A stretch of 64,000 nucleotides of DNA from Candidatus Aminicenantes bacterium UBA1061 (GTDB lineage: Bacteria > Acidobacteriota > Aminicenantia > Aminicenantales > Saccharicenantaceae), in the NCBI GenBank assembly GCA_002316315.1, contig DCDG01000023.1:124001-188000 (forward strand), written 5' to 3'. Position numbers and translations under genes: made by a program. The notes beneath the pieces are model-generated. The model worked only from the letters and a program-made list of their open reading frames with translations. It searched no databases and was not told where the DNA came from. Shown one piece after another: positions 1 through 8,452 of this stretch. The stretch's first letter is position 1. Every line of letters starts with the position of its first letter.

Positions 1-144
1 TCCCACAATGGGTTGATCGTTTTCATCCAGGATAACGCCACCCAGTCGGCCAACACCCCGGCCAGCCTGTGCAAAAAGCAGGGATCCTCCGAGAAAAAAC
101 AATATAGTTACCATCGAGATAAAACGCCATTTCAGCTTATTCAT
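1..144 (-). CDS. Secreted protein, 5' end only (carboxypeptidase-regulatory-like domain start)
   Basis: Only the first 48 codons are in the window; the gene runs off the left edge. The start is the second of two adjacent ATGs, with GGAGG five bases upstream. The product begins with a Sec signal peptide (basic n-region MNKLKWR, hydrophobic core, cleavage after LLFAQA), followed by GGVILDENDQPIVG. That matches the first strand of a carboxypeptidase regulatory-like domain, as found at the N-terminus of TonB-dependent receptors and of secreted TPR proteins. It lies on the same strand as the GWxTD gene, which is upstream of it by 63 bases, so the two may be co-transcribed. The overall function cannot be judged from this fragment. 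Confidence 0.6.
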   Translation of the reverse strand, partial: MNKLKWRFISMVTILFFLGGSLLFAQAGRGVGRLGGVILDENDQPIVG

Positions 145-207
145 CATTACCTCCATTCTCATTATTAAGCAAGACAGCCACGGGCTTAACCCAGGGCGTT
201 TTTATTA

Positions 208-2307
208 TTAATTTTTTCTTTTTTCTTTCAGGGCTTTAACCTGAGCCTTTACTTTTTCCTGATTCGGCTCAAGCTGTAAAGATCTTTCCCAGGCGTAAAG
301 AGCTTCATCTGTATCTCCCAACGTATAATAGCATTCGCCTATAGCGTTCAAGACATTGATGTTAGTCCCAAAATGAGCCAGGTACTGCTTGTAATAATTA
401 ATTGCCTGTTCGTACTGAGCAAGGGACTGAGCTGCGTTGCCAAGAACTTCCAGAAAATCATAGTTTTGTTGTTGATTGACAAAAGGAGCAGCTATTTCCA
501 TTACTTCCTGATATTTTTTCAAGTCTAAAAGGAGACGGCAGAAATCAAGGGCATAAGAGGCCTCGCCAGGATTCTGACGGTAAGCTGCTTCCAAGTATTT
601 GGCTGCCCTGGCCTCGTCCTGGCGATTCCAATACTGGACCCCGAGGGCATGCTGAACTTCAGCTGAGCTGTCGCCATCAACCGGTTGAGTCATCACCCAG
701 GAACGGGAAAGAGTTGGAAGATGGCTGATAAAGAAATTTGCTTTCTGGGTAAGCAATATATTGTTATTATTGTCGGTTAGAGTCACGGTTAGCGTATAAT
801 TAGCCGGTGTCCAGTCCTGTAGAGAAATTTCTTCATAAAAAACTTCCCGCCCTTGATAATCAGAGAGCTTTTTCGATAAGGATGTAATCTTATCCCCATT
901 TTCTCTGAAGATTTCATAATTTAGGCTTCCCCCCTGTTTTATTTCTGGAGTCAAACCCCACAGCTGTAATATGAGATAAAGAGTATCACCAACGACAAAA
1001 TCATTCCTGGGTGAAGGCACAAATTGCAGATCACCAAGGAGAAAAGCCTTATTAAGGCCGCGATATTGATTGTTCCTGGTCAGGCGGTTGGCCAAAATGA
1101 GGGGGCTCATCTGCAATCCCCCTTCTGGAATGTTCAGAGAAGCCTCAAAAGAAGTAAATTCCTTGGAAACATAATTCTTGAAAAGGATACTTAGTTTGTA
1201 TTTGCCTGGCACCAGAGGAAAGACATCCTGAAAGCTCATCAATCTATCTTTTATTCTATCCAGCTGTTCACCACGAAGATTAAGCGGCAGGCGCCGGTCA
1301 AACTGATAGACCTGGCGACCATTTTCATCGGTCACAATCCCATTGATGACGATGGTTGTCTGATAGTTGTTCCCATTTTTCTCGAGAGATAGTTTCTTCG
1401 GCTCGACAAGATAATGGACATAATAAATCCCGGTCTCAGATTTATAGACGCTAACCAGGGCATCGCTCTCAACATAATTGGCAGTGTATTCAACCTCAAT
1501 AATATCTTTATATTTAATCAGCTTGTCAGCATAGGTATCTTTGACCTTAAAAACGGGGGCATAGGGAATTCTCTGGTTGAGGAGAATATCAGAAGCGATA
1601 GAAGGTCTGATGTCTATCAGGGTTTCGCCCTCAATCAAAGAGAGAGAAACACTGGCCACATTAGGCTCTATATTTACCAGTTTCTGGAAGGCCTGAGTAT
1701 AATCGGTCATGTCGCCACTATAGTGAGGCATAAGTTTTTGAGGCCCATCTTTAACAGGAGAATACAGGATGTATTCGTTAGTGCTATCAGGCTTATAAAA
1801 AACAACTGAAAAGCCATTGGGCAGGCCATAATCAGCCATCCCCTGGTAAAACCAGATTATAGTCGGATATAAATCATAACGATTTTCATATTTTTCAATA
1901 TAATGCGGCTCTCCAAGCATTATGTATATCCGTCCCATATCTGATCGCCAGCCAGCACCTGGTGATTCTTTACCAAAATGCTGGTTAGCATATTTAATCC
2001 GGCGATAGTGTTCCTCCTTAAACTCATTTTCAGGTGTATCCGGATTTGGATCCCGCTGTTTCCAGAAAGCTTCGATAAACATATCCCGCTGTCGGTCGTT
2101 CTCCAGACTAAGAAAGACTTCTTTCTCCTTGGGAGAAATGATATATACTACTTCTTCTTCGATCCATTTTTTATATTTCTCGGGCAGGGCCTTGATGAGT
2201 TCCTTAGTTGATGAGGATTTAGACTTATTCTGGGCAAAACCAGCTGAGGTGAAGCCAATTAACAGACAGACTATCAGGGCTAAAATCAGCAGGCTCTTTC
2301 TTCTCAT
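208..2307 (-). CDS. GWxTD domain-containing protein with C-terminal TPRs (copy 1)
   Basis: A 699-residue exported protein of unknown function. The start is the ATG at 2307 because AGGAG lies six bases upstream; an earlier in-frame ATG overlaps that site. A signal peptide ends near SAGFAQ. The GWxTD region follows (EAFWKQRDPNPDTPENEF, then GWRSDMGRIYIMLGEP), with Ser in place of the usual Thr. The middle is beta-rich, with VFPLVPGKYKLSILFKN-type segments. The last 140 residues or so are tetratricopeptide repeats (ARAAKYLEAAYRQNPGEASY, QAINYYKQYL, ALYAWERSLQLEPNQ). A paralog with the same architecture lies at 54295-56463. GWxTD proteins are typical of Acidobacteriota and Aminicenantes; their role is unknown. 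The gene is divergent from the sigma factor gene. Confidence 0.85.
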   Translation of the reverse strand: MRRKSLLILALIVCLLIGFTSAGFAQNKSKSSSTKELIKALPEKYKKWIEEEVVYIISPKEKEVFLSLENDRQRDMFIEAFWKQRDPNPDTPENEFKEEHYRRIKYANQHFGKESPGAGWRSDMGRIYIMLGEPHYIEKYENRYDLYPTIIWFYQGMADYGLPNGFSVVFYKPDSTNEYILYSPVKDGPQKLMPHYSGDMTDYTQAFQKLVNIEPNVASVSLSLIEGETLIDIRPSIASDILLNQRIPYAPVFKVKDTYADKLIKYKDIIEVEYTANYVESDALVSVYKSETGIYYVHYLVEPKKLSLEKNGNNYQTTIVINGIVTDENGRQVYQFDRRLPLNLRGEQLDRIKDRLMSFQDVFPLVPGKYKLSILFKNYVSKEFTSFEASLNIPEGGLQMSPLILANRLTRNNQYRGLNKAFLLGDLQFVPSPRNDFVVGDTLYLILQLWGLTPEIKQGGSLNYEIFRENGDKITSLSKKLSDYQGREVFYEEISLQDWTPANYTLTVTLTDNNNNILLTQKANFFISHLPTLSRSWVMTQPVDGDSSAEVQHALGVQYWNRQDEARAAKYLEAAYRQNPGEASYALDFCRLLLDLKKYQEVMEIAAPFVNQQQNYDFLEVLGNAAQSLAQYEQAINYYKQYLAHFGTNINVLNAIGECYYTLGDTDEALYAWERSLQLEPNQEKVKAQVKALKEKRKN

Positions 2308-2376
2308 TACATCTCCTAGCATATTATATTATAATATATAACTCGTTGGTTCAAGATAAGATGCATGAAAAACAAC

Positions 2377-2405
2377 TTGACAAAAACAGGTTGGTGACTT
2401 ATCTA
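2377..2405 (+). promoter_or_regulatory. Candidate promoter of the sigma factor gene
   Basis: A perfect -35 TTGACA (2377-2382) is followed after 17 bases by TATCTA (2400-2405), a weak -10. It lies about 80 bases upstream of the sigma factor start, in the short gap shared with the divergent GWxTD gene. The assignment rests only on sequence match. Confidence 0.4.
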
Positions 2406-2482
2406 TTATAAAGAATTTCGTTGATATAATTAATGCCTTCCTTGAGTTCCAGGCTTGGGGACGACATTTAAAGGGGTAAAAA

Positions 2483-4147
2483 GTGACCAAGCAAGTAAAA
2501 AAAGAAGTAGTGCAGTCTAAAAAAAGGCAGAATAGAGCCCGTTCTGACAAGATCGAGTTTATGAGTCCAGAGCAGACCTTGCCCACTGAGATGCTCGAAG
2601 CCACACTCGATCCGCTCTTTCTATCAAGGGCAATTGAGCCAGAAATCTCATCTTCTAACAAGCTGAAAACTTTGGCTGAAGATCTTGACGAATTAGAACT
2701 TCAGGATATATTGCCCAAAAGCGTCAGAAAGCAGCCACCCGCTTCCACCGAGGTGGTTGAGTCTGACCATGATCCGGTAAAAATCTATTTTCGGGAAATG
2801 GGTAAGATCTCGCTGCTGACTCAGCAGGACGAAGTTGACCTGGCTCGACAGATGGAAAGAGGCAGAAAAATCCAGTTGAGAGCACTCCTCAAAACGAGAT
2901 TGGCTATCAAGGATATCCTGGCCTTAAGAGAGATATCAGAGACTGAGCCAGATAAGTTTTTGCGGATTTTCGATGAAACTGATGATTTTGAAGATGATGC
3001 TGCCAAGAAAAAGGTTAAAGAAATACGCCAGACACTGGAAAACTTCTATAAACTATCTGAACAGCTTAACTCAATTAAACCTACCGCCCGTTCTGCCTTT
3101 CAGAGAGGACGCTTGATTGTCGAGATGTACCAGATTCTGGAAGAACTTCATCTGTCTCCAGAAAAAATGGCTGGCACCATAGAAAGATTAAGAGAAATTC
3201 TGCACTTAATGAATGAACTCGAAGAAAAGCGCGAAGAAATTCAGCTCTCCTGGCCTAAGGGCAAGAATAAAGCAGTGCCAGCCACTCTGCAAGAGAAGTT
3301 AAAATTAATAAAGGCTGAAGAGAAAACCTACCGGCAGGAAGCCGGGTTAAAAGCCGCTGACCTGAGGAAAATTCTGCTTGATGTCAGCCGCGGCGAGAGA
3401 ATTCAGAAGCACGCTGAAAACAAGTTGATCGAAGCTAATTTAAGACTGGTTGTTTCTATTGCCAAGAACTATGTTAACCGAGGGCTCAGCCTGTCTGATC
3501 TTATTCAAGAAGGTAACTTAGGTTTAATGCGAGCTGTCCAGAAATTTGATTATCACCGCGGCTTTAAGTTCTCGACTTATGCCACCTGGTGGATAAAGCA
3601 ATCCATTACCAGGGCTATTGCCGATCAAGCCAGGACTATTCGTATTCCCGTGCATATGGTTGAGACCATAAACCGGCTAAAAAAAGTTCACCAGGAACTT
3701 GTTCAAAAGACCGGACATGAACCAACTGTCCAGGAAATTGCTGAGGCGGTCAAAATGCCCGTCCAAAAGGTGACCAAGATTCTTCAGGATAGCCAGGAAC
3801 TTCTTTCTCTCGATTCCCCGATTGGCGATGATGAAGAGAGCTTCCTGCGCGATTTCGTTCAGGATGTTTACAACCCATCCCCGGCTGATATTGTCATCCG
3901 GGCTAATCTTAAAGAACAAATTACCAGAGCTATCAACACTCTAACTGAGAGGGAAGCGACTGTGATCAAGATGAGATTCGGCATAGGAGACGGGCAGGAA
4001 CACACTCTGGAAGAAATCGGCCAGAAGCTCAAAGTCACCAGAGAAAGAGTCCGTCAGATAGAGACCAAAGCTTTGCGAAAACTGGCCGAATCGGCCTTGA
4101 GAGATAAATTAAAGTCTTTTTCTGACTCCCCTTCCAATCTGGCCTAG
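2483..4147 (+). CDS. rpoD: RNA polymerase sigma-70 factor, primary (RpoD/SigA) type
   Basis: A 554-residue sigma factor that directs RNA polymerase to -35/-10 promoters. It starts with GTG behind an AGGGG-type Shine-Dalgarno. Region 1.2 is at about residues 93-125 (DPVKIYFREMGKISLLT). A long charged, non-conserved region follows, as in primary sigma factors. Region 2 starts near residue 314 (LRLVVSIAKNY, DLIQEGNLGLMRAVQKFD, FKFSTYATWWIKQSI), then region 3 (RIPVHMVETINRL). Region 4 spans about 485-535 (TLTEREATVIKMRFG and the helix-turn-helix TLEEIGQKLKVTRERVRQIE). All core regions are intact. The length and the presence of region 1.2 favour the housekeeping factor, but a group-2 paralog cannot be excluded. 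There is no dnaG neighbour. Confidence 0.92.
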   Translation: MTKQVKKEVVQSKKRQNRARSDKIEFMSPEQTLPTEMLEATLDPLFLSRAIEPEISSSNKLKTLAEDLDELELQDILPKSVRKQPPASTEVVESDHDPVKIYFREMGKISLLTQQDEVDLARQMERGRKIQLRALLKTRLAIKDILALREISETEPDKFLRIFDETDDFEDDAAKKKVKEIRQTLENFYKLSEQLNSIKPTARSAFQRGRLIVEMYQILEELHLSPEKMAGTIERLREILHLMNELEEKREEIQLSWPKGKNKAVPATLQEKLKLIKAEEKTYRQEAGLKAADLRKILLDVSRGERIQKHAENKLIEANLRLVVSIAKNYVNRGLSLSDLIQEGNLGLMRAVQKFDYHRGFKFSTYATWWIKQSITRAIADQARTIRIPVHMVETINRLKKVHQELVQKTGHEPTVQEIAEAVKMPVQKVTKILQDSQELLSLDSPIGDDEESFLRDFVQDVYNPSPADIVIRANLKEQITRAINTLTEREATVIKMRFGIGDGQEHTLEEIGQKLKVTRERVRQIETKALRKLAESALRDKLKSFSDSPSNLA

Positions 4148-4193
4148 AAATATCTGACATAGCAGGCCTGATCAGGGTTTGATCCCGGCTAAC

Positions 4194-4511
4194 TCATGAG
4201 CGACTGCGGGAATTTATGCCCATTTTTTCCAGGGCCTGGTCACCTCTTGATTGAGAGGGAGCTTCACTCGGTAAATAAAGCAGAACCCCACCTTTGATCG
4301 GCCTGATTTCAATCTTTTTTTCTTCAGCCAGCTTGTTGGTGGCCTGAACAGGGTCCTGGCCAAAATATTTTTTAAAGGCCTCATTAAATCCACTGTAAAC
4401 CGAGTGGATACCCTTAAAATCACCCATCCTCAAGGACTTGATGGCCCGAACAACAAACTCCTCAACAGTCAGTTTACCATCAGCATTCGAGTTAAAAGCC
4501 TTTTCGGTCAT
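4194..4511 (-). CDS. Small protein of unknown function, winged-helix-like
   Basis: A 105-residue soluble protein starting MTEKAFNSNADGKL. The start is at 4511, where GGAG lies six bases upstream; an in-frame extension to 4544 lacks a ribosome site. I do not recognise a named family. The order of helices (TVEEFVVRAIKSLR; IHSVYSGFNEAFKKYFG; DPVQATNKLAEEKKI) followed by a hairpin (EIRPIKGGVLLYLP) is what a winged-helix fold looks like, so DNA binding is conceivable but only inferred. It is convergent with the sigma factor gene. Confidence 0.6.
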   Translation of the reverse strand: MTEKAFNSNADGKLTVEEFVVRAIKSLRMGDFKGIHSVYSGFNEAFKKYFGQDPVQATNKLAEEKKIEIRPIKGGVLLYLPSEAPSQSRGDQALEKMGINSRSRS

Positions 4512-4626
4512 GATTGTTCTCCTTTCTATCATAATGACGTCCAATTTTCATTTTTTACTCATTCTTAAAAATAGGATAATGGAGTATAATAAATATTTTA
4601 TTAGCCACAAAAGGTGGAGATGTAAA

Positions 4627-4908
4627 ATGATTGGCAAAGATAGATTAGAAAGATTTATATGGACACTGGACGATTTGGTTTTTGAAGGTGAAGAAGGGCA
4701 GTCACCTGAACTAGGGATAAATCCTCGAGAAAATAAACTTCTGAGGGATAAGATTCTAAATAAGCAGGAAGAAGTATGGCAAGTATACATTCAAGCTTAC
4801 GACAAGTCTAAGGAGGGAGGATCAGCGCTCCCGCATACCAAGGCAATGATTGCTGTGCGGGAACTATTTACGGAAACTCCAACTGGATGGGTAAGGAAGG
4901 AGAAATAA
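4627..4908 (+). CDS. Small hypothetical protein (93 aa)
   Basis: The start is at 4627, behind GGTGGAG with a spacer of eight bases; earlier in-frame ATGs overlap the divergent small gene and lack a ribosome site. The product is acidic in its first half (RLERFIWTLDDLVFEGEEGQSPELG) and helical in its second (LRDKILNKQEEVWQVYIQAYDKSKEGG). It has no signal peptide or membrane segment. I do not recognise the family. The next gene starts six bases after this stop, so the two are probably translated from one message. Confidence 0.6.
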   Translation: MIGKDRLERFIWTLDDLVFEGEEGQSPELGINPRENKLLRDKILNKQEEVWQVYIQAYDKSKEGGSALPHTKAMIAVRELFTETPTGWVRKEK

Positions 4909-4913
4909 CCAAC

Positions 4914-5477
4914 ATGAAAAAAAAAGTCTTAATATTTACCGGTAGCCCGAGGGAAGATAGTTATGGAGCCAGCCTGGCCAGGGTGGCTGCCCGGGGAGTA
5001 AAAAAGGCCGGCGGAGTGGCTGAAATCATTAATCTTACCCGGCTAAAACTAAATCCCTGTCAGGCCTGTGACCGTTGCCGTCAGAGAGGCCCGGGCCAGT
5101 GCTTTCAAGAAGATGATATGATTGAACTTTACCCGCTACTTAAAAAAGCTAAAGCCATTATCCTGGTGCATCCGGTTTACTGGTTTACCATCAATGCTCA
5201 GACGAAAATATTCATTGACCGCTGGTATGCTTTTGGCGGTGACAATTATGTCAGCTTTAAAAATAAAAAGATAGGTTTGATTCTGACCTTTGCTGACAGT
5301 GACCTGGCCAGTTCCGGTGCCATCAATGCCATTCAGGCTTATAAAGATATGTTCAACTACCTCGAATCTGATCTGATGGGAATAATTGGGGCCAGCCTGC
5401 AGGACAGAGGGCAAGCTAAAAAGGATACCGAACATCGCCGCCAGGCCTATGAACTCGGACAGGAAATGGCTCGCTAA
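4914..5477 (+). CDS. Flavodoxin-fold NAD(P)H oxidoreductase with iron-sulfur-flavoprotein cysteine motif
   Basis: A 187-residue cytoplasmic FMN-binding protein. The phosphate-binding loop is FTGSPREDSYGASLA at the N-terminus, and VHPVYWFTINAQTKIFIDRW is the second flavin loop typical of the NADPH-dependent FMN reductase family. Between them is CQACDRCRQRGPGQC, spacing C-x2-C-x2-C-x7-C. This fits the compact [4Fe-4S] motif (Cx2Cx2Cx4-7C) of archaeal iron-sulfur flavoproteins. The likely role is electron transfer or reduction of small electrophiles; the substrate is unknown. The start at 4914 gives the canonical KKKVLIFTGSPR beginning; AAGGAG lies somewhat far upstream (11 bases). It follows the small unknown gene closely. 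Confidence 0.8.
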   Translation: MKKKVLIFTGSPREDSYGASLARVAARGVKKAGGVAEIINLTRLKLNPCQACDRCRQRGPGQCFQEDDMIELYPLLKKAKAIILVHPVYWFTINAQTKIFIDRWYAFGGDNYVSFKNKKIGLILTFADSDLASSGAINAIQAYKDMFNYLESDLMGIIGASLQDRGQAKKDTEHRRQAYELGQEMAR

Positions 5478-5546
5478 GGTGGCTGAAATAAAAATCTGGT
5501 CTGATAAAAAAAGAGTTTTGTACACGTCATATATATGGAGGTTTTC

Positions 5547-8336
5547 ATGAAAAAGTTTATGGGAGGTGATTCCCCTTCAGTTTCAAGTTTTTTAGCTGCT
5601 TTATTTGTGTTCCTAAGTTTTATAATCCTTTTTCTGGGGAGCGCGAGAACTGAGCTCGAAGCTCAGGCTACTGGTGAAATCGATATCCCTTATGAAAAGC
5701 ACGTTTTGCCCAACGGTTTAACCGTTATTCTACATGAGGATCATAAGGCCCCAATTGTGGCTTTTAATATCTGGTATCATATTGGCTCCAAAGATGAAAA
5801 ACCGGGCAAGACTGGCTTTGCTCACCTTTTTGAGCATCTAATGTTTAATGGCAGTGAACATTATGATGATGACTACTTTAAACCTCTGCAAAAAGTTGGG
5901 GCAACCGATCTCAACGGCACGACTAATGAAGATCGGACCAACTATTTTGAAACCATACCTGTTTCCTCGCTTGACCTGGTTCTCTGGCTCGAGTCAGACC
6001 GGATGGGTTTTCTTAAAGGTGCCATTAATCAGGCCAAGCTGGATGAACAGCGCGGGGTGGTTCAGAACGAGCTGCGTCAATATGCCAATGAACCTTATGC
6101 CGTCACCGAAGAGTTAATCGCCAGGGCTGTTTTTCCGGCTGGACATCCTTATTCCTGGACAGTCGGTGGCTCTATCGAGGATCTCGATAAGGCTTCTATC
6201 GAAGATGTCCACAACTGGTTTTCAACTTATTACGGTCCAAACAATGCGGTCATCGTCATTTCAGGTGACATTAAGCCAGCCGAAGTTCTGGCTAAGGTAA
6301 ATAAATACTTTGGCAGTATTCCACCTTCACCCCCCATAGCCAGGCAATCCGCCTGGGTGGCCAAAAGAAGTGGCGAGCACCGGCAGCAAGTTCAGGACCG
6401 CGTGCCACAAGCCAGACTTTATAAAATCTGGAATATCCCCCACTGGGGAACAGATGAAGCTGATTATCTTGACCTGGCCAGTAGTATTCTGGGCGAGGGG
6501 AAAAATTCAAGACTGTACAAACGTCTGGTTTATGATGACCAGTTGGCCGATTCAGTCTCGGCTATGGTTGATCTCAGAGAAATAGCCGGTCTTTTTTATA
6601 TTGTAGCTGATGCCAAACCAGGAGTGGAATTATCCAGAGTAGAAAAAGCTATTGATGAAGAACTGGCTCGCTTTCTAGAGTTGGGCCCAAAGCCGGAAGA
6701 ACTGGAAAGAGTCAGAACAGGCTACCTGACCAATTTTATTAAAGGCCTGGAAAAGGTTGGTGGCTTTTCTGGCAAAGCCGATATTCTGGCCAGGGCCGAA
6801 ACCTTTACCGGCCGGCCTGACTATTATAAAGAAAATCTTCGTCATGTACGGCAGGCCAGCCCGGAAATAATTAAAGAGACAGCTCGAAAATGGTTGTCCG
6901 ATGGCGTCTATGCCCTGGAAGTTTTGCCTTATCCGCAGCTTTCTACTATTAAAACCGACATTGACCGTCAGAAGCTGCCTGAACCCGGTCAGCCACCAAC
7001 CCCGGCCTTTCCCAGAATTGAGAAAGCAACACTGAGCAATGGACTGAAATTGATTCTGGCCGAACGGCATTCAATACCCTATGTGGAGATGATCTTGATC
7101 ATCGATGCTGGCTATGCAGCTGACCAGTTTGCTCTTCCCGGCACGTCTTCTCTGGCCATGCAGATGCTGGATGAAGGAACAAAAAAAAGATCATCCCTTG
7201 AGATCAGCGAACAACTGGCGTTACTTGGAGCTGAGCTTCGGGCAGGTTCGGCCCTGGATTTTTCCTTTGTTAGCCTCGGAGTTCTTAAAGATAAATTGAC
7301 CCCGGCCCTTGACATCTATTCTGATATAATTCTCCACCCTGCTTTCCCTGAAGCTGATTTTCGAAGAATACAAAAAATCCAGCTGGCCAGAATTCAGCAG
7401 GAAAAATTCTCACCGGTAGGGCTGGCCATCAGAATTTTGCCCGGCTTGATTTACGGCCAAAATCATGCTTATGGTCATCCCCTGACCGGCTCCGGTTATG
7501 AAGCCATGGTCAGCCAGCTCAAGAGAGAGGATCTGGTCAAATATCATCAAACCTGGTTTAAGCCCAATCATGCAACCCTGATTATTGTCGGGGATGTAAC
7601 CATGAAAGAAGTTAAGCCTGAAGTTGAAAAGGTTTTTAAGAACTGGATAGCAGGGGATGTCCCGAAAAAGAATATCGCTAAAGTTCCACTCAGGAAACAG
7701 CCGGCCATTTATCTACTTGATCGGCCAGAAGCACCCCAGTCGGTGGTTATAGCCGGCTTGCCTGCTCCTTCTTCTTCCGACCCAGAGGCTCTGGCTATTG
7801 ATCTGATGAATTTCGTCCTGGGCGGCGATTTTGTTTCCAGACTGAATATGAATATAAGGGAAGACAAACACTGGAGCTATGGCGTTTTTTCCGCTCTTAT
7901 CGAGGCTCGCGGCCAGAGGCCATTTCTGGTGGTAGCACCAGTTCAGGCCGATAAAACGAAAGAGACTATTGAGGAAATTCTAGCCGAAATCAAGGGCCTG
8001 CTAACCGATAAGCCCGTCAGCAACGATGAATATCAGAATGCCAAAAGCAGCCGCATCAATCAGCTGCCCGGCCTGTGGGAAACTATGGCCGGAGTAGAAA
8101 ACTCTCTCGTCGAACTGGTCAATTTTAATCTGCCTGATGATTATTTTGAAAAATACCCGGCCAGAATTAAAGGTCTCAAAAGCGAGGACCTAAACAGGGC
8201 GGCCAGGCAGGTTCTCCATCCAGAAAGCATGATCTGGGTGGTGGTTGGCGACAGGTCAAAACTGGAAAAGTCTTTAAAAGAACTGGGGTTGGGAGAAATA
8301 TATTTTCTTGATGCCGATGGCCATTTGATAAAATAA
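5547..8336 (+). CDS. M16 family zinc metallopeptidase, exported two-domain protein
   Basis: A 929-residue pitrilysin/insulinase-family peptidase. The start at 5547 is chosen because GGAGG lies five bases upstream, inside an earlier ATG that would otherwise be the start. A signal peptide or anchor (FLAALFVFLSFIILFLGSA) precedes the first M16 domain. That domain carries the inverted zinc motif HLFEH at about residues 93-97 and the third ligand region QNELRQYANEP about 75 residues on. The second half (from about residue 485, IEKATLSNGLKLILAERHSIP) is an M16-like domain without HxxEH, which is the usual inactive partner half. It probably degrades peptides in the periplasm. No operon partner is certain; the DUF5916 gene follows after about 115 bases. 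Confidence 0.93.
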   Translation: MKKFMGGDSPSVSSFLAALFVFLSFIILFLGSARTELEAQATGEIDIPYEKHVLPNGLTVILHEDHKAPIVAFNIWYHIGSKDEKPGKTGFAHLFEHLMFNGSEHYDDDYFKPLQKVGATDLNGTTNEDRTNYFETIPVSSLDLVLWLESDRMGFLKGAINQAKLDEQRGVVQNELRQYANEPYAVTEELIARAVFPAGHPYSWTVGGSIEDLDKASIEDVHNWFSTYYGPNNAVIVISGDIKPAEVLAKVNKYFGSIPPSPPIARQSAWVAKRSGEHRQQVQDRVPQARLYKIWNIPHWGTDEADYLDLASSILGEGKNSRLYKRLVYDDQLADSVSAMVDLREIAGLFYIVADAKPGVELSRVEKAIDEELARFLELGPKPEELERVRTGYLTNFIKGLEKVGGFSGKADILARAETFTGRPDYYKENLRHVRQASPEIIKETARKWLSDGVYALEVLPYPQLSTIKTDIDRQKLPEPGQPPTPAFPRIEKATLSNGLKLILAERHSIPYVEMILIIDAGYAADQFALPGTSSLAMQMLDEGTKKRSSLEISEQLALLGAELRAGSALDFSFVSLGVLKDKLTPALDIYSDIILHPAFPEADFRRIQKIQLARIQQEKFSPVGLAIRILPGLIYGQNHAYGHPLTGSGYEAMVSQLKREDLVKYHQTWFKPNHATLIIVGDVTMKEVKPEVEKVFKNWIAGDVPKKNIAKVPLRKQPAIYLLDRPEAPQSVVIAGLPAPSSSDPEALAIDLMNFVLGGDFVSRLNMNIREDKHWSYGVFSALIEARGQRPFLVVAPVQADKTKETIEEILAEIKGLLTDKPVSNDEYQNAKSSRINQLPGLWETMAGVENSLVELVNFNLPDDYFEKYPARIKGLKSEDLNRAARQVLHPESMIWVVVGDRSKLEKSLKELGLGEIYFLDADGHLIK

Positions 8337-8452
8337 CCAGGAGAAAAGACGATTTAATATAAAAATTATAATTTTTTTTCAATTTATAGAAGACGGGTGC
8401 GACCAAAGAATAATGAGTGTTATTTTTGACTCTCAGCGGGAGGAAAGAAGCA

